From the NCBI RefSeq assembly GCF_000499845.2, contig NC_023758.2, forward strand, positions 24,525,520 through 24,589,519: a DNA stretch of 64,000 bases. The letters run 5' to 3'. Below, one piece after another: positions 34,061-46,030 of this stretch. Both the position numbers and the translations under genes were made by a program. This DNA comes from Phaseolus vulgaris. Its lineage: Eukaryota; Streptophyta; Magnoliopsida; Fabales; Fabaceae. The notes below the pieces were generated by a model that did no database searches, was not told where the DNA came from, and worked only from the letters and a program-made list of their open reading frames with translations. Position 1 is the first letter of the stretch; each line of letters begins with the position of its first letter.

Positions 34061-37000
34061 TTAATATTTATTATATTATATTTAGCCTACATAAAAAAAC
34101 TTATTCAATCTTTCTTTTTATTCTGGCTGTATGCATGTTTAAAATAGGAAATGTTTTTTTTTGTCCCTTAGACAATAGATTAAGATTTCAATTTTTTTGG
34201 AAATAGTTATTATAATGGCTAAATTAAATAATATTTTATAAATTAAAAAATATTAATATTTAAAATAAATTTTATTAAATTAATTTAAAATATTGATACT
34301 AATTTATAATTTTTTATTAATAATAATAAAAAATTAAATATTTTTTTATTTAAATAATATAATTTAGTTATTATAATAATTAATAATTTTTTGTTTATAA
34401 ATTAATTATTATTAATTATTTTTTATAATAAATATTATGATCTTTTAAAATAGTGGATTAGCCACTTCCACATGTTTGATTTCCTAAAAAAGAAAGGGAA
34501 CCAAAGATACTGTACTTAGAACTTTGGACAAGTGGATGTGATTTGACTTAACACATAATTTAATAAATTTGTAATGATTTTTATTTTAAAGACATTATAA
34601 TTTTTATTTAGCTTAATCATATATTGAACCAATTGGTCATTTTTTCTATTCTTTTTAAAAAAATAAAGAAATATTTTTTAAAAGTTATGACATATTACTA
34701 AAATTAAATTATTATTATTTATATATAAATTATAATTCATGTATATGTTTTAAAAATTAATATGTTTTGTAATTTTAAATACAATAATCATGCTATAAAA
34801 GAGGTTGATCCATAAACTTATAAAGTGATGTATGTTCATTTAATTCGTGGTTAAACGAATTAGTTGGAAAAATAGTTAAGTTTTTAGATAATAATTATTT
34901 TGATTTGATTTGATCCACTATACAGATTTTTAAAACTAGTTTATTGAGTGAAATTCATTTTAACAATCATAACAAAGACCCAAAAGCTAATATACAGTAA
35001 AAAATTAAGTTAATAGCTATGTAAGTGTTGCATAAAAATCATTCATTTTGATAAAAGAAAACAAATGTGTTAATAATTTTTTTTTAAGAATTATTTACAT
35101 TAAATAGTGATATTATATATAAGAAAATGTATCATCAACTAAATTTAAGAGAATTATTTTATTAGCATTATAAATTTCGTTCTTATATTTTTTAAGAATA
35201 GATACCGTTTATTTATGTATCAATTATTTTATTAGCATAATAAATTTTGTTCTTATATTTTTTAAGAATAGATACCGTTTATTTATGTATAGTTTAATAT
35301 TTTTTAATAATAATATTTTTTATATAACAACAAATAATTGTTATTATTTGAGTGTGAGTTTATTTAAGACGTTAATTTATATAGTAATATTTAACATAAT
35401 TTTTTTTATAAAAGAAATATTAAGTAATATAATTGATTAGAAACATTTTTTTATTATTTTAATAATGAATAATATTTATGAAAACTATTGATTATTTTGA
35501 ATGATATATATTTGAAGGGTGGGTTGTTATATTTGATTATTTTTTAGAGGTGGAAGCTGGGCTTAGTGGAAAAAGATGTCTCTGGACGTTTAGAAGACCA
35601 CATACAATAGAAGCAAGTGATGTTCAGCTATATATATATATATATATATATATAATAAAGGCACATTGAGAATCAAAAAGATCCAAAAGGAAACACTCCA
35701 TGAAGATTTGCATCAAACACATCAATCAAATAAAAGTGGCAGAGTTTGTGGAAAATTGAAGGTGGCTCTTCCACTACTAGAGCAAGCTAGGAGACAATAC
35801 AACTTATTTCTTAATCATTGGTTTGTCATATAATATTTTATTCTTTTAATTTTTTTGTTCAAATAAAAACAATACCATTTTATAATATATAACTGGAATT
35901 TATTAAGAAATAAAATTTAAAATTCTTCAATCTTATCAAATTAGTTTATAGATAAGATTTATATTTATTTATATATTATAAAATATTTTTATTAAAATTA
36001 AAATTAAAATTTTATGTTATAAATTAATTATAAAGTTAAATTAAACTTAAATATATTTTTTTATTTGATATTAGAATTATTTAAAATTTATTTTATTCAA
36101 AATTTATTAATTTATAAACTATTTATTATTGAATTACTTATAAATATATAAATATAGTTTTACAGATATAATATAAGAATATTATGAATTGATTTTATAT
36201 ATGGTTAAGTTAAATTTAAAATATAATTTTTAATAATTATTATCTGTTTTTGTCAAACTAAAATTGATAATAACAATAAAAATAAGAATAAAGAATTTTT
36301 TTCTTACTCTGGGATTGCCATAAAGTTAGTTGATATAATCTAATGCTTGTGCTAATTAGCTTCATACATATGAATTAAAATTTTATACAAGAGTGATAGA
36401 AAAATCATTTATTTTATTGACTAATTTAGGAGATTGACCACTTGATCAAAATCAATACCCACTTGATCCATTGTTTAGAATGCACAATAAATGAAAAATT
36501 AAACAAATATAATTAATTAGTCTTGATGAAAGTCTTTTTCTTTTAATTTAATTGATTTTACTCATTTTTATTCTTCTATGGTATGGACTGTTTGTTTTAT
36601 GGGTCTGGTTAATAATTGTTCTTATCAAAATAGTAAAAGGTTTATTTTTGTTGTTGAAAATCAATTAAACCAGTAAAAAGTTAGTACAGAACACATTTTT
36701 ATTCATTTCAATAAAAAAAATATTTTTTTAACTGGTAAGGGGACACTGATTAACGTTGAGTTGGTTTCATTATAATAATTTTTAAAAGGAGTAATTTATG
36801 TAAACAAAACTGACATGGGTTCTTTTTAAGAAATTAAATAATTTTCTTGTTAAAATTACTTTCTCTCTTATGTTATGGTTACTTTTTATGACAAACATTT
36901 TTCTAATAAATTAAATTGTTTATTTTGAATGATTTTTTTAAGAGTTATAATAAGTGATTTTTTTTCTGTCAATAATTTAAACAAATTTACCATAATCATC

Positions 37001-38628
37001 TTATTGACCCAGCTAAACACTGTTTTTTTTTTTATAAAAAAAAAAGTCGTTGTTGCCTCCTATTTGGGAGTTTAGTTACATATATTATAATAGTATGTTT
37101 TTTTCTTAAAATAAGTACTTTCAAAATAATCAATTTTAAAAAACTAAATTTTATTAAACTGGAAGTAAATATTTAAAAAAAAAACTTATTTTCAAGAAAT
37201 AAATATAATTTAGTTAGAAGAAAAAAATACTGTTTTTAAATAAAGAGATTATATAAACACATTAAAAACATAAAATATGCTTATTTTATTAATTTTTTTT
37301 TAAATAATAAATACGAACAAACTCACTCAGAGTTTCCTTTTAAAATAAGTAGAAAACTATTTATTTTTTCAAATAAACAAATTAAGCAAACCCATTAAAA
37401 AGCAAAAATGTACTTATTTTATTAAAAAAAGTATCTTTTTAAAATAATGAGTATGAATAAACTTATTCAGAATCTGCTTTTAAAATCAGCAGAATTTTAC
37501 TTATAAAGTTGCTTATTTTTAAAAGAAACAGTACCGGCTCAACAAACAATTGTTTCTAGTTTTTCTTTTTCTTTTTTCTCCTACTTGGTGAAGAATGATT
37601 TTACAAAATATTCTCATGTAATTAAGTATTAAAATAATAATATATTAATAAAAATATATCTTATTTTTATTTAATTATTTTTATTTATATTATTTATAAC
37701 GAACTATTTTATTTATAAGTTATACTTAATGTATATTTTTTAAATAATAATATTAAATTTATTGTATATTACTTTTATGTATTTCATTTTCTTATTTTAA
37801 TATGTTAAATATTTTAAACTCTAAATCTTAAATCGATTATTAATATTTTTCAATATCTTCTTGACTGACGTGATTTACTTGACTTAATAAACATATAAAA
37901 ATAAAAATAAAACTGCTTAATTTATTAAAATAATGTTTATTTTAAAAATAAGGGAAAAAGGAGACCAATACCCCTGCACCATATAATATACAATCACTTG
38001 TGAGCAATTTTACTTTATAAACAGTGTGAGTGACAAGATAGCTATTCTAGTGATATTTTAAAATATTAAAAAAATAAAAATATTGATAGTAGGGAGAAGA
38101 GATTTAGCTGAAGGTGATTTTTGATAATAGAGTTTTTTTAATGGAAACATGATACATTAACTTTTGCAAGAATTTTTTTTGATGAAAAGAATAACAGTGT
38201 AGTACTTTATTCTGTATGAAAAAAGAATGAGGGGTAGGGACAGAACATGAGGCAACCTTAGCTTTTGCATTCAAAAGTTGTTTGTGCATGTTGAACATCC
38301 TCAACCATTCACAATGCCACTTTGATTTGAGTGTAGTTGCTACCATTTTTGTCATTTCTCAGCTTTCCCTTTTCATCATCACACACTCACTCACTATAAT
38401 TTTCTAACAGCATATTTATTTTATTACTATTATTATTATACTATTTTTAGGACCATGGAAATCTTAGTAAGTTCCTAATTAATAATTATAAAAAATTAAT
38501 TTAATTTCCATAGCTTCACCTTTTGTGTATGTAGAACAGTTACGCCTGGTAGAGGGTGTGAAACGCAGCAGAATCACCACAATCTAAAGCAAAACACGAG
38601 GAGAATAGCATCTATTTCAACCCCTGCC
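34061..38628. other. AT-rich intergenic DNA upstream of SERAT3
   Basis: No gene is supported. It contains a 70-bp tandem duplication (35151-35290), a (TA)n tract (about 35631-35654) and loosely repeated TTTTAAAATAA/ACTTATTTTATTAA segments at 37110-37520. The promoter of SERAT3 should lie in the last few hundred bases, but no convincing TATA box is visible close to the ATG. Confidence 0.5.
35151..35290. repeat. 70-bp tandem duplication
   Basis: TCTTATATTTTTTAAGAATA occurs at 35181 and 35251; the whole 70-base unit is repeated with only a few changes, so the duplication is recent. Confidence 0.9.
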
Positions 38629-41600
38629 ATGGCTTGTCTCAGCCGCCACCACCACCGCGCCTGGCTCACTACCCAAGACATGGTCCAACGCTGCCCTCTC
38701 TCCGCCCACCACTGCCGTCTCAACGACGACGCCGACGCAGACCCCATTTCCCTCCGCTCTCTCTCCTCCGCCCACCGTCTCTTCCCCGTCTACGCCATGG
38801 GCGCCCCCGACCCCACACCCGAACCCGAATTGGACGGACCCGACCCTATTTGGAACGCCGTCAGAGACGAGGCCAAGCTCGAGGTCAATTCAATTAACTC
38901 ACTCTTTCATTTGGTTTTAATTGCATTTATCGTGTTTGTGAAATTGTGTAACCGTGTATGTACGTGTAGGCGGAGAAGGAGCCGATTTTGAGTAGCTTCT
39001 TGTACGCTAGTATTTTGGCGCATGATTGCTTCGAACAGGCATTGGCCTTTGTCGTCGCCAACCGTCTCCAAAACGCTACTCTCTTGGCCACTCAGCTCAT
39101 GGATATTTTCTGCAATGTCATTCTGCATGACAAACCTATCCAACGATCCATTCGCCTTGATGTTCAGGTTTTTTTTTCCGTTTTACCTTCATTACTTGCA
39201 TTTTTAGTCTCCCGTTAATTGTTATCAATTGAACTTGATTTATTCCATTCTTAACAAAGCTAGCAGAATACTGAACATGACATTGGCCAGTCTTGTTTTT
39301 TCAATTTCATGTTATGTTATTATTATGTCCAGTTTTGGTCACTGTCATTCAAATGATCTATGTTTCTTACCTAGGATACTGTACGTACGTACCTACCTAA
39401 CCTAAATCACACATCATTAATATCAGACAGACTAAAAATTAAAGATAAACGCTGCTCAATGCCAGGTACTGATTAAGAAATTAAAAGTGATTTTTTTAAT
39501 TGGGCCGCATAAAAATCAACTTCCTACTGAGTTTTAATAGTTTCTCCCATAATTTCTACTTTTTAAATTTATTTTAGACATTGGTTAACGAAATCTAGAA
39601 TAAAAATGCAATTAAGTCTTTGTTGTAACTCTGGTTGTTTAAAGTGTTTTGATGGTGTATGGTAGAGTTATTTGAATTTTATGTTGGGGCCGTATTCTGA
39701 ACAGGCATTTAAAGATCGGGACCCTGCGTGTTTGTCCTATTGCTCCGCACTTTTGTACATGAAGGTAAGTCTCTGTTCTCTTCCACTTTCCACTCTTGAT
39801 ACATTGATGCAGTTCTAATGCATTATTTATGTAATTAAGAGTTAGTCCTTCCTTGGAAATGGAATTTAATTGAAATATCAGTCTCCTTGGAAATTATTCT
39901 TGTGAGTGCAAACTTTTTTGTGAAAGTAAAGTTTGACTTACTTCAGAATCGCCTTTTACTTTTATTTATAATTACAAAAATACTACTTTGACATTTATAG
40001 AACTCTTTTTGACGTTTAATGTTGTGCTATGTCCACAGGGTTATCATGCTCTGCAAGTACATCGAGTAGCCCATGCATTGTGGCACCAAGGACGTAAAGT
40101 CTTGGCCCTGGCTTTGCAAAGCCGTGTTAGTGAGGTAGTTTTCTAGTTGGTTACATTGATGAATCTCATAAATACAAGGAAGTTTCATTTTTCTGATGCT
40201 GATCATCCAAGCCCTTGTCTTTTACCACAGGTTTTTGGAGTGGACATTCATCCAGGTATATTGGTTTAGTTTTTGCTTGCAAATCTATGACAAATTAGGA
40301 AAGAAGTTGGCATTCTTAATGTTTGTACGCCATCATTTTGCTTTAGGAAATGTCAGGAAAGCAATTAATTAACAGTTACAAATTTCTATTAGAAGAAAAC
40401 AATGTATTGTAGGAAATACAATCATGTTGTGCTGGACAACTTATTTTCTGCATAAGGAAAAAGAGATTACGAAGGCAGAATGTAACTTTGAGGGTTCAAT
40501 CTTTAATTCATGGTGACACTTAGATAATTGATTTCTTTATTTTTTATTTATAACAAGATAATAATTTGATTTTTGTCTTAAAGGATGTTTGCCTCTCAAT
40601 TAAAGATGTTGAAAGCCCTTTGCTTTTGATTATTATTATATTGAACTTTGTGTTTTTATGTTTTTTTTTACATAGCTGCGAAAATTGGGGAGGGAATTTT
40701 ATTAGATCATGGGACAGGTGTGGTTATTGGTGAAACTGCTATTGTTGGAAACAGAGTTTCATTGATGCATGTGAGTTGTGATTCTTCATCAATTTCTTTT
40801 ATGATTATGTTTTGCTAGCTCTTAAAACAAACTTTAATCATCCCAAATAAATTAGTTTTTATATTATTTCCTAGATGATATCATTTTAACATATTGATTC
40901 TTGCACAAGAGGAAAAGATTATGAGTTATTTGAGTATACATGTTCTCAACAGCTTCATATTTTGTACTAAAGAGACTGACAGTAATTAGAAAACATCTTC
41001 TTTTATGTTCTCTGCTCAACCTTCCACTGATACAATACAACTATCCTGAAAACAGTTTCTGAAAAGCTAATCTGATTCTACTTTTCAACTCCGCTTCTAT
41101 TTTATTTATCTCTAAGAAGAGAAAATTTTAAAAAAATAATTTATAATATTTATTTTTATTTTGAATTAAAACTATTTTTTAAACGCCTATTCATTATGCT
41201 CTATGCATGATATATCTCGTTTTGACAGGGTGTAACATTAGGAGGCACAGGGAAGGAAATAGGTGATCGCCATCCCAAAGTAGGTGAAGGGGCACTAATT
41301 GGAGCTAGTGCAACCATACTTGGGAATATAAAGATTGGTGAAGGTGCGATGATAGCTGCAGGTTCCCTTGTGTTAAAAGATGTTCCTCCCCACAGGTACC
41401 AATGAATATATCTTTCACACAATGTTCAGTACTTGCAGCTTCTTCCTGGATTCTTTTGTTGTAATGAAAGATGTTTTCTTATTGTTTCACTTGCTTTATT
41501 TGTAGCATTGCGGCTGGAATACCAGCTAAAGTTATTAGTGGTCTACAGGACCATGATCCATCTTTAACCATGAAGCATGGTAAGCAACACTTGGAGAATG

Positions 41601-42467
41601 ACTTACCCTTCAGAATTACTTCTCTCTCTCTCTCTCTCTCTCTTGTTAAAGATAAGGGTCTCCGGCTCAAAGTCTTCGATCTCTTTCGTCCTGTGATTCA
41701 ATCTATCAGTCTACTAGGACAATTTCTATTATAAGTAGTTGGCCTAAAGTTGTTGATATATTATGCTTATAGTGTCGCATGTCTTTGTTACTATGAAAAT
41801 TGAAAATATATCTGAAATAACTTTTTAATTCATATTATAAGAAATTTATCAATAAAGAACCCCCTAATCCTTACTTTAGTGCATGTTTGGTTTCACTTGA
41901 ATCAAGTCGAGATCCACATTCAAACTAAAATCACTTTGAATAGTTCTAATATTTCACATCCAAAACGTGGATCTGGAGCTCTAAATGCCAAACCATACCT
42001 GCACTTAGTACTTATTGAATATCCTGCTTTGGTTTCTACAACCCCTTTAACCTGTTTTTTATGATCTAGGCAATGTTTGTATAAGAATTGTTACTGTTAT
42101 CCCAATATTTCAGGGTGCATGTGTGATCCTTATATTTTGCATAATTTGTGTTCTTTGTGATTCTACAGATGCTACTAAAGATTTTTTCTCGCAAGTAGCT
42201 AATAACTTCAGAGATGAAATGCCCAATGGTTAGCTTTCTTCTTGTCTTATTATCCTGTTTGAATATGAGAAAAAAATTTCACTAGACTGAAAATTTCAAT
42301 ACTTCAAATGATGCGTCATTTCCTGTACTCATGGCGTACTTGCTACATTGTTCATGTTGTTTACCAAGCTTTTTCAGTTCCCCCTCCCTTCCTGTCTATC
42401 TAAAATCTGAATTTCTTAAAATGTTCCAGGATCTCAAAATCCAGATAGAAATGAAGTTAACAATTGA
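38629..42467 (+). CDS. SERAT3: Serine O-acetyltransferase, SERAT3 type
   Basis: Ten exons: 38629-38883, 38970-39167, 39705-39764, 40039-40134, 40231-40255, 40676-40770, 41229-41395, 41506-41579, 42169-42228 and 42430-42467. They give 355 residues in one frame. The enzyme transfers acetyl from acetyl-CoA to L-serine, making the O-acetylserine used by O-acetylserine (thiol) lyase to form cysteine. The N-terminal SATase helical domain is about residues 68-200. The left-handed beta-helix of hexapeptide repeats follows. The Asp208/His223 pair (VDIHP and LDHGTG) and His258 (DRHPK) match the E. coli catalytic Asp143/His158 and His193 in spacing. Ten exons and about 355 residues fit the SERAT3 subgroup; SERAT1 and SERAT2 genes have few or no introns. 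The C-terminus ends NEVNN after a hydrophilic extension, so the terminal Ile that docks into the thiol lyase is absent, as in group 3. The start sits in a good context (CCATGG). No clear plastid or mitochondrial transit peptide is seen, suggesting a cytosolic enzyme. Confidence 0.95.
41620..41643. repeat. (CT)n microsatellite in SERAT3 intron 8
   Basis: An uninterrupted CT run 40 bases after the exon 8 donor. It is intronic, although a reading frame happens to pass through it. Confidence 0.9.
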
Positions 42468-44098
42468 GAGGTTGGGCAGTGTAGATCTCATTTGACATTC
42501 ATTACCTTCAAAGGAAGTATGATGTTATAAATAATATTAGAATCAGGATCAGTTCAAAATGATAACGTGGAATTCGTATATCAACAGTACTTTATACTTT
42601 TCATAATTTCAGTTTGTGCTGCTGAGTGCCGGAGTTGTTGCACCAGTAAAGCAAATATCTGTAGACAAACTTAGAAGCAAATGCTATTTAATCTAATTTC
42701 TGCCTTTTAACTTCACTTTTTTTTAGCAAATGTTCGATCTAGTATTTAGCTCTTCAAATACATAGTTCATTAGTTTTCCATGCAGTTAAAAAATCAAACT
42801 TTTTGTTAATGGAGAAGATGTTTTGTTTGTCTTTTTTTTCCAGCACATAAGAATTTTTGTTTTATTTTTCATGTAGTATATAATTTGGCAATGAATATGA
42901 GTTATATGTTTAATGTTAACTAAAACTAATTTTAAAAAAAAACTATTAAAATAAGCTTATAACAAAATTATTTATTTCTATAGAAATGCGTCCTTACTTT
43001 TTATGACGCTGTCTTGACTTTTTATATATATATATATATTACTTTATATGATTTTATTTATTATATGAAAATAAGATAATTATATATATATTATTAATTT
43101 AAATTGAATTAAAATTGTGTTATTATAAAAATATTTTATTATATAGAATGAAACATTCTAAATATTTATAACTTAATTATATGTGTGTGTAGAATATCAG
43201 TAATTATTTTTTTAATCTAGGTGAGATTTTCTTCTCAATCTGTATTAATTTTTTTTATTGTACTTCATTATGTTTTTTTTTTCAGTATTGTATATAGATG
43301 TCTTTCATTATGACTAATATACTATCATGAACTCTATATTATAATTTTAAACTATTATTAAAGATGAAATAGAAAAAAAAATTATGAACACAATGAAAAA
43401 TTATTCATTATAAACTATATATTATGACTTAAACATATTATTGAGAATAAAATAAAAAATAATTTATACACTCATTATATATTTATATATATATATATAT
43501 AAAACACAGTTTAAAAAAATGTATAACGTTTAGTAATTTTAAAAAGTAAAATATAGCAGTTTGGTAAAAATAATTTAATTGTTCTTCATGTACAGTGATC
43601 ACAATTTCAATGATTTATTTTATATTTTCTATTTTCGCTCATTACCGTTTCAATTATAAGTGAAGATAAATAGTAGTTGATCTCACAAACCTTCCGCTGT
43701 TACAATATTTTAATTTGAGATCACTTAGGAACAATTTTTTGTATGTGAAATATAAAAAGTCATTTTATATATGTTCTATATAACAAATTTAATAATTGTT
43801 TTATTTCACTATTATCATAATTTTTTTCCAAACTCAATTTAATATTTGCACGTTTTTTTTATCTGGTATTCATTCTTTTAAAATTGAATTAATATATTTT
43901 TCCACTGATGGTAATATCTTATCCTTGTGGCGCGAATAACAAATGATAATTGATTATTTATATTTGACATTGATAAAAAAAAATATTATATTGATATGTA
44001 TTTTTAAAAATATAACCAAATTAAAAAATAAAGAAAGTAAGGCGGAAATGAAAATGAAAAAAAAATTATTAAGCCTATATACAAATGGAGAATTACAC

Positions 44099-44137
<39 letters not shown>

Positions 44138-45300
44138 TCTTGTTTTTAATTATCAACTAAATGATTTAACAAGATGATGTAAATAGATGTAAGAACTATG
44201 CTTGGTATGAATGATTAAAAAATAACGATTAAAATTATGTATTATGTTTAATATTTAAATTGGAATTTCATATAATAATTTATTTTATAAATGTCATTAT
44301 CTCTCTAAACTTTTTTTTTTCACGTTATTTCTAAAATTCTGAAAATTTTCTTTTGTGTATTATTTATATGACTTTACTATTTATAATAATTGCTTGATTA
44401 AATAGATATACGAGTATATTTTAAATGTTTATTTAATGCTTATAATTGAATATTTAAGTGAAAATTGATGTTTTAAACCAAATATACTTAGTATTGATGT
44501 CATCAACGATGATTATTAGCTTAATTGGATTGTGATGTGTATAAAATAGTAAATCATTAATAAAATAAGATATTAAAATTTCACTTATTTTAAATGATAT
44601 AAACTAAAATTCCAGTTATAAGAAATTATAGAAAGTTCCTTTATCTATACTAATTAGGTGCATGTAACGAAGTACAATAATTATTTATAAATTATCCTCA
44701 AATCTTAGTCAATTTTCATCTATTTTTTATAAACATGTTTAATATATATATCTTACACAAGTTGTTAAGTGATATATAAAAGTTGTATAAATATAAATGA
44801 TATAATATTAATAGCATAAACTTCTAATATTTTTTTTTTACATATTGTATGTGTTATGATACAATAAAATATTTTACGTTATTTTATTATACTATTTTAA
44901 AATACTAAGATATATAGTTAAGTTTTTATTTATAAAATATATTTATTTGGAATTACATATTTCAGACTTAAAGTTCGCAAAATTGTTAGTATTTATATGT
45001 GATGTGTGGAACGTTACACTCTGTACCAAAAAAGCAATTTTAAATGTATTTCAAAATATAACTATGCTCTAAATATGCATATATGTTTTTTCTTATTATT
45101 TTTCATATCAATACAACGATTTAGCAATATGTGTTTTCCTCTTAAATGATTTTGAGTATTTAAATGTAATATTTTTTTATTACAAATATGGAAGTGTTAT
45201 AAATACAATTTAATATAAATCTAAATTTTATAATTTCTAAACGCTCAAAATCAGTTTGAGCAATATTACTAAAATACCCTCGTCGAATCTAAATATTACA
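42468..45300. other. SERAT3 3' flank and AT-rich intergenic DNA
   Basis: The 3' UTR probably occupies the first few hundred bases. The rest is low-complexity A/T DNA with a (TA)n tract at about 44102-44135. No gene seen. Confidence 0.55.
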
Positions 45301-45969
45301 TCATTATTCCTGGATCCAAATCCTCTTCCCAAGTTCGTAATAGTCAGTGTCTGGGACATCCTGAAACGGCAACGTTTTCTGCTCTCCTTCGCGTGCACGC
45401 CGGCGTGAGATCCATTCTGCCACCGGCGATCTCACCTCCACCGGCGCTTCCGCGTTCAAATCGATTTAGCATCGTTTATTTGCCAAATTCTGTCCTTCAT
45501 TCCGTAACACAGGTTCCCCACACTCAGGTACATTCAATTGTGGAACCTTCACTTTTGAATATTTCTCCTAATTCAATGACGTTACTTGTTTCGCATTGAA
45601 TTCCAATTCCGTTGCACGCATCACAAGGTATTTTAGGAAGAGAATCAAATGTCGCCAAAATTAACTCTGTTTTACGTTTATTACGTAACCTGTTTATTTC
45701 TTATGGTGAAAAATCGTGATTAATTCGATTTTATGGGTTTTCATTGTGGAACATTTCAATGTTCAAGTGGAAGTAATTTAAATATTATATTGCTCCATTT
45801 GCCTTTGGGATTTGTGATTGAAGCTTTAAATAATACGTGCGTGTGAATGTTTTACGCTTTAATATGTATATCTTTAAGTGATTATGAATCAATACGCGGT
45901 TGAAAGTTTGTGTCTGTATTTCGTAACATAGTGGGTTCATCATGGTTATTGACTTTCCAATTGCAGCTT

Positions 45970-46014
45970 ATGCTGGTAAGACTTGTGTTGCAAGAGGTTG
46001 ATTGCATCGGGTGA
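45970..46014 (+). promoter_or_regulatory. Upstream ORF in the GRIP 5' leader
   Basis: After the 5' UTR intron acceptor (TTGCAG at 45961-45966) the first ATG (45970) opens a 14-codon ORF ending TGA at 46012-46014, 16 bases before the main ATG. If the leader is spliced as inferred, ribosomes meet this short ORF first and main-ORF translation may depend on leaky scanning or reinitiation. Confidence 0.45.
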
Positions 46015-46030
46015 AGGGGATACTGGAGGA

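Noticed and set aside
38634..38897. Proline/arginine-rich ORF overlapping SERAT3 exon 1
   Set aside because: Shadow frame of the GC-rich first exon; the other frame gives the SERAT N-terminus and splices correctly.
45983..46030. Upstream extension of the GRIP frame starting at 45983
   Set aside because: The codon there is TTG, not ATG. The first in-frame ATG is 46031, and 45961-45966 is the leader acceptor.
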